From the NCBI RefSeq assembly GCF_003383615.1, contig NZ_QNUL01000027.1:25361-89360 (forward strand): a stretch of DNA of 64,000 bases, given 5' to 3'. The notes under the pieces are model-generated. The model searched no databases, was not told the DNA's origin, and saw nothing but the letters and a program-made list of their open reading frames with translations. Positions 62,101 to 64,000 of this stretch are shown here, piece by piece; position 1 is the stretch's first letter; each line of letters begins with the position of its first letter. Position numbers and translations under genes: made by a program. Origin of the DNA: Dyadobacter luteus. Its GTDB lineage: Bacteria; Bacteroidota; Bacteroidia; Cytophagales; Spirosomataceae.

Positions 62101-62249
62101 CCGCTACTTCAACCGGTATTGGTTCCGAAACTCAAAAGCCACTGGCCATTGTCGTAATCGGCGGGTTGATTACGGCAACGGTATTAACCTTACTTATTTT
62201 CCCGATTGTTTATGGTTTCTTCAACAGAAAGAAACGGCTTGCTGTGTAA
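59148..62249 (+). CDS. CzcA-type heavy-metal RND efflux transporter
   Basis: Inner-membrane proton-driven pump of 1033 residues with 12 expected membrane segments. Seen: N-terminal FSLKNRFFIFFMTGLLIVAGIASYRDTPLEAFPDVTNTQ, periplasmic porter loops, and the selectivity motif in segment 4: IDFGIIIDGAVVMVEG, with D396, D402 and E409 spaced as in CzcA (D402/D408/E415). This acidic triad is the mark of divalent-cation (Co/Zn/Cd/Ni) pumps; CusA-type copper/silver pumps lack the first Asp. The residue after the Glu is Gly rather than the usual Asn. C-terminal MTALMAAIGLLPAATSTGIGSETQKPLA is typical. Confidence 0.95.
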   Translation: MNKFIRGIVGFSLKNRFFIFFMTGLLIVAGIASYRDTPLEAFPDVTNTQIIIVTQWNGRSAEEIERFVTVPIEVAMNSVQQKTNVRSTTMFGLSIIKIIFDDNVEDFFARQQVNNQLRNISLPEGVEPDVQPPYGPTGEIFRYTLKSKDRDSRELLTLQSWVIDRQLRSIPGVADVVAFGGREKIYEVQVNPTNLVKYNITPLEVYQAVTKSNINVGGDVIEKNGQAYVVRGIGLLTSIPDIENIIVEYVNENPILVRDVAVVKESDMPRVGQVGLDENDDVVEGIVVQRKGENPSAVLALIKDKVEELNTKILPPDVKMVTFYDRDNLIEFCAHTVKHNLIEGIVLVTVIVFLFMADWRTTIIVSIIIPLALLFAFMCLKMKGMSANLLSMGAIDFGIIIDGAVVMVEGIFVALDHLAHKNGMQRFNRLSKLGLIKKTGGELGKAIFFSKLIIITALIPIFSFQKVEGKMFTPLAYTLGFALLGALLYTLTLVPVLCSYLLNKNVREKSNPIVRFFDNAVTKGFEWCYGHKKVSVLFASVFMGLSLFSSTLLGTEFLPTLNEGALWVEAKMPMSSSLNETIKMVTVLRAKLNEFPEVNGVLSQTGRSNDGTDPSGFYYVQMQVNLKPKEEWTRKITQDELIEEMDTKLKEFQGINYNYSQPIIDNVAEAVAGMNASNAVKIYGDDLETLNTKANEVLEAIKDVPGIKDVGILRNIGQPEVSVILHDHKMAQYGVSTADVQAVIEMAIGGKTASILYEGERKFDIRLRYEEQYRKSVDDIQQLMVPTMTGGKIPLKEISTIRTITGPAFVYRDNNKRFIGVKFSVRERDLGSTIADAQQRVKPLLKSLPKGYAVNWSGEFENQVRATARLGQVVPISLIGIFILLFIMFNNAKDAGLVLVNVPFALIGGILALHVTHMNFGISAGVGFIALFGLCVQNGVILISVFNKNLADRMSLDQAIREGVKSRIRPVIMTALMAAIGLLPAATSTGIGSETQKPLAIVVIGGLITATVLTLLIFPIVYGFFNRKKRLAV

Positions 62250-62277
62250 AGCGTAATTTGATTGGAGTATTAAAAAG

Positions 62278-62310
62278 AGAAACTGCCTCAGCTTATTGGG
62301 GGCAGTTTCT
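62278..62310 (+). terminator. Terminator of the efflux operon
   Basis: AGAAACTGCC (62278-62287) and GGCAGTTTCT (62301-62310) form a 10-bp stem with a T-rich tail. It may also serve the convergent minus-strand gene. Confidence 0.85.
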
Positions 62311-62332
62311 TTATTTACATACCAAACGAGAA

Positions 62333-63217
62333 TCACAGATTCGTTTCCTTTTGAGAAGAACTATTCATCCTCCCGAAATCATACCCTAAGTGCATATTAT
62401 AACGCAATGAGACACCGAAGGCCAACCCTGTTCCATTACCAGTAATGCTGGCTGACTGGTTCTCAGTGCCGTTGACATAATATACCAGCTCCGTCCTGAC
62501 AGAATTTCCCGCCCCCCACTGGTAACGCGAAAAGAAACTGATATCGATCTTTTTAGAAACCTTCAGTATGTATTCTGCAGAAGCTTCAAGTGCCGCCGTG
62601 GGGTGTGAACTAACACGGGTATCACTGGTGATAAACAATGTATCATATCCCATTCTTCGACCTGCACTCCTGTAACCTATAAATTCTCTATATTTCGTTT
62701 GTCTTCCTGAGTTAGGAACAATTCCGGCTCCTGCACCCACCCATAATGCAGACCGACGAATACTGGGTTTACCAAACAGGATACGCCGTTTTACCCGAAA
62801 TAAAATACTGTTCTTATCATTCTCCATTTTATAGATCTGAGGATAATCGCCATGTAGCACCAGTGTATTATGTATCGGTGAGCGTGCATATTCCAGTTCC
62901 ATGGTCCACTGCTCCCTGCTCACCCAACCCACACTGGCACCGAAACCATAATCAGTGGCCGACTGTGTGCCTATCAGATCATTAAAATTGTTGTTGAGCT
63001 TTGCCTGATCGTTCCTGACAAAACCATTAAACCCCGCATACCAGCGATTCCTGATCCGCACTTCACCAAACCGTTTCAGATATGATTCAGTATTGTGATG
63101 TTCAAACCCCGGCTCTTTCTTCACCGGAAGAGTGTAATAATCAGCACTACTCTGCGCAAGCAAAGAACCTGAAAAAAGTAAAAGTAATAAGGAGGTAAAG
63201 CCTGGTTTCATAGACAT
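62333..63217 (-). CDS. Predicted outer-membrane beta-barrel protein
   Basis: A 294-residue exported protein with signal peptide MSMKPGFTSLLLLLFSGSLLAQ. The mature part has alternating beta strands with many aromatic girdle residues (RIRNRWYAGFNGFVRNDQ, YGFGASVGWVSREQWTMELEYAR, GLAFGVSLRYNMHLGYDFG), as in small outer-membrane barrels. I cannot place it in a named family. It faces the efflux operon convergently and is not part of it. Confidence 0.65.
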   Translation of the reverse strand: MSMKPGFTSLLLLLFSGSLLAQSSADYYTLPVKKEPGFEHHNTESYLKRFGEVRIRNRWYAGFNGFVRNDQAKLNNNFNDLIGTQSATDYGFGASVGWVSREQWTMELEYARSPIHNTLVLHGDYPQIYKMENDKNSILFRVKRRILFGKPSIRRSALWVGAGAGIVPNSGRQTKYREFIGYRSAGRRMGYDTLFITSDTRVSSHPTAALEASAEYILKVSKKIDISFFSRYQWGAGNSVRTELVYYVNGTENQSASITGNGTGLAFGVSLRYNMHLGYDFGRMNSSSQKETNL

Positions 63218-63399
63218 ATTGATTGGTAATCCAATCGACTATACGCCACTGAAATTGTGACTGTTGCAGAGACTTATTCGTAATTTATCTCCTAGTTCCC
63301 CTCTTTGAATGCAGTATGAGTATAGATATATGCGCTTTACTCACAAAAACAACATAAAACATCTATCCCTGATCTGTACTTTGGTAAATCTACATCACT

Positions 63400-63547
63400 A
63401 TGAAAGGAATATGTAAGTTGTATGAAGTCGAGGCAGAATTAATGGAAAGTCATATAATTCCAAAATTTGTAATCGAACACATGAAGAAAACAGGTTCTCG
63501 TTTTCTTAGAGCCTTTGCCAATCCAAATAAACGCATGCAGGATGGTT
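63400..63547 (+). pseudogene. 5' fragment of a gene interrupted by an IS66-family element
   Basis: The first 49 codons (MKGICKLYEVEAELMESHIIPKFVIEH...NPNKRMQDG) are gene-like and start with an N-terminus of the CxLCxxxxxLxxSHIIPKF type that I associate with Bacteroidota proteins with a zinc-binding start; here the second Cys is Tyr (CKLY). From 63548 the reading frame runs into IS sequence and stops at 63588. The rest of the gene should lie beyond the right end of the element, outside the window. Family is uncertain. Confidence 0.6.
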
Positions 63548-63604
63548 GTATGCGTCCGATAAAACCATATTTTAACAGATCCTTATAGTCCGTAATCTTG
63601 TTTC

Positions 63605-63913
63605 ATGAAAACTGAGACGAAAAAAATGCGTGAGCTGTACGATCAATGGCAAACGCAAGGTATAAGCAAACAGGCTTTTTGCAATCGGAATGGTATTGGC
63701 TACCATAAATTCAATTACTGGGTTAAAAAATTCCGCGGCAAGAATGTCGCTCCCGTCGAACCAACCCGCGGGTTCAGCCAGATACCGGTTCAACAACCGG
63801 ATTTAATTGAGCAAAATCAACAGGTGCTGGCCGCCATTACTTTTCCATCGGGAGCGCGTATAGAGCTGTTCGGATCTCTTGACGCTTCTTTTATCAAGAA
63901 GCTCATCCTTTAA
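63605..63913 (+). CDS. tnpA: IS66 family accessory protein TnpA
   Basis: Small protein of 102 residues with an N-terminal helix-turn-helix: MRELYDQWQTQGISKQAFCNRNGIGYHKFNYWVKKFRG (about 9-47), typical of TnpA proteins of IS66 elements. The C-terminus AAITFPSGARIELFGSLDASFIKKLI is also a family feature. Required with TnpB for transposition in IS66 elements, though its precise role is not settled. Ends one base before the tnpB start. Confidence 0.88.
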   Translation: MKTETKKMRELYDQWQTQGISKQAFCNRNGIGYHKFNYWVKKFRGKNVAPVEPTRGFSQIPVQQPDLIEQNQQVLAAITFPSGARIELFGSLDASFIKKLIL

Positions 63914-63914
63914 T

Positions 63915-64000
63915 ATGCTAGCTTTATCTCACAGCTGCCGGTACTTTTTGTACCGGAGTCCTGCTGACATGCGGCTGGGAATCTACAGCTTAGCCGGTCT
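63915..64000 (+). CDS. tnpB: IS66 family accessory protein TnpB (cut by window end)
   Basis: The ATG at 63915 opens a frame that reads MLALSHSCRYFLYRSPADM then RLGIYSLAGL to the window end. This matches the N-terminus of TnpB (Orf2) of IS66 elements, where YFLY..PADMR is conserved. No stop within the window, so this is a partial gene only because the window ends. Confidence 0.85.
   Translation, partial: MLALSHSCRYFLYRSPADMRLGIYSLAG

Larger units (their letters stand above)
63548..64000 (+). mobile_element. IS66-family insertion sequence, left part
   Basis: Starts at about 63548 with GTATGCGTCCGATAAAACC, which resembles IS66-type terminal repeats (GTAAGCG...). Contains tnpA complete and the first 28 codons of tnpB. 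IS66 elements usually make an 8-bp target duplication; if so, the copy at this side would be 63540-63547. The transposase tnpC and right end lie outside the window. Confidence 0.8.

Overview
The window reads as a chromosomal segment of a Bacteroidota bacterium, most likely Cytophagales (Dyadobacter/Spirosoma-like). The basis is three SusC/SusD outer-membrane pairs, a GWxTD lipoprotein, a TamL-type Omp85 lipoprotein, a Bacteroidota-type LptE, the order miaB / sigma-54 activator / lptE / TPR gene / secG followed by groESL, and promoters of the Bacteroidota type (TTTG, then 19-21 bases, then TAnnTTTG). The genus is inferred from gene content, not from a search.

Layout. Positions 68-4539 hold a GWxTD lipoprotein, rlmB, mnmA and an unrecognised protein with kinase-like motifs. 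Positions 4704-8842 are a tight operon (mobA-like, fdhD, a small unknown gene, an FdhF/YdeP-type molybdoenzyme) that looks like a self-contained bis-MGD enzyme and its maturation factors. Positions 8933-15852 hold a GDPD phosphodiesterase, an M48 protease, metX behind a SAM-I riboswitch, a DUF721 protein, an LD-carboxypeptidase, an SDR and an M20 amidohydrolase. Positions 16010-31765 are three susC/susD pairs with no enzyme or regulator between them. Two pairs read leftward and have long related 5' leaders; the third reads rightward with a short leader.

Positions 31908-46334 are largely core genes: an AlaA-like aminotransferase, a queuosine-precursor transporter, a TrmH-family methyltransferase with a head-to-head tamL, miaB, a sigma-54 activator without an input domain, lptE, a TPR protein, secG, a LOG-family protein, an unknown, groES-groL and a small lipoprotein. 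A good -24/-12 (sigma-54-type) element lies upstream of groES, which suggests that the nearby activator may control the chaperonin.

Positions 46520-53261 hold lolD, sucC, a GntP permease, a secreted alpha/beta hydrolase, and a diacylglycerol-kinase-type enzyme head-to-head with an App1-type phosphatidate phosphatase. Positions 53270-62249 hold a gamma-synthase-family PLP enzyme, an OmpR/histidine-kinase two-component system and a CzcCBA-type divalent-metal efflux set. The right edge carries an outer-membrane protein, a small gene interrupted by an IS66-family element, and the start of that element (tnpA complete, tnpB cut by the window).

Many gaps between genes hold locally repeated short words that also occur in reverse complement and can fold. 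A separate dispersed repeat (CGTTCAGCC followed about 12 bases later by GCAGACC) occurs near 14.4 kb and 51.2 kb. I saw no tRNA, rRNA, CRISPR array, prophage or replication origin.
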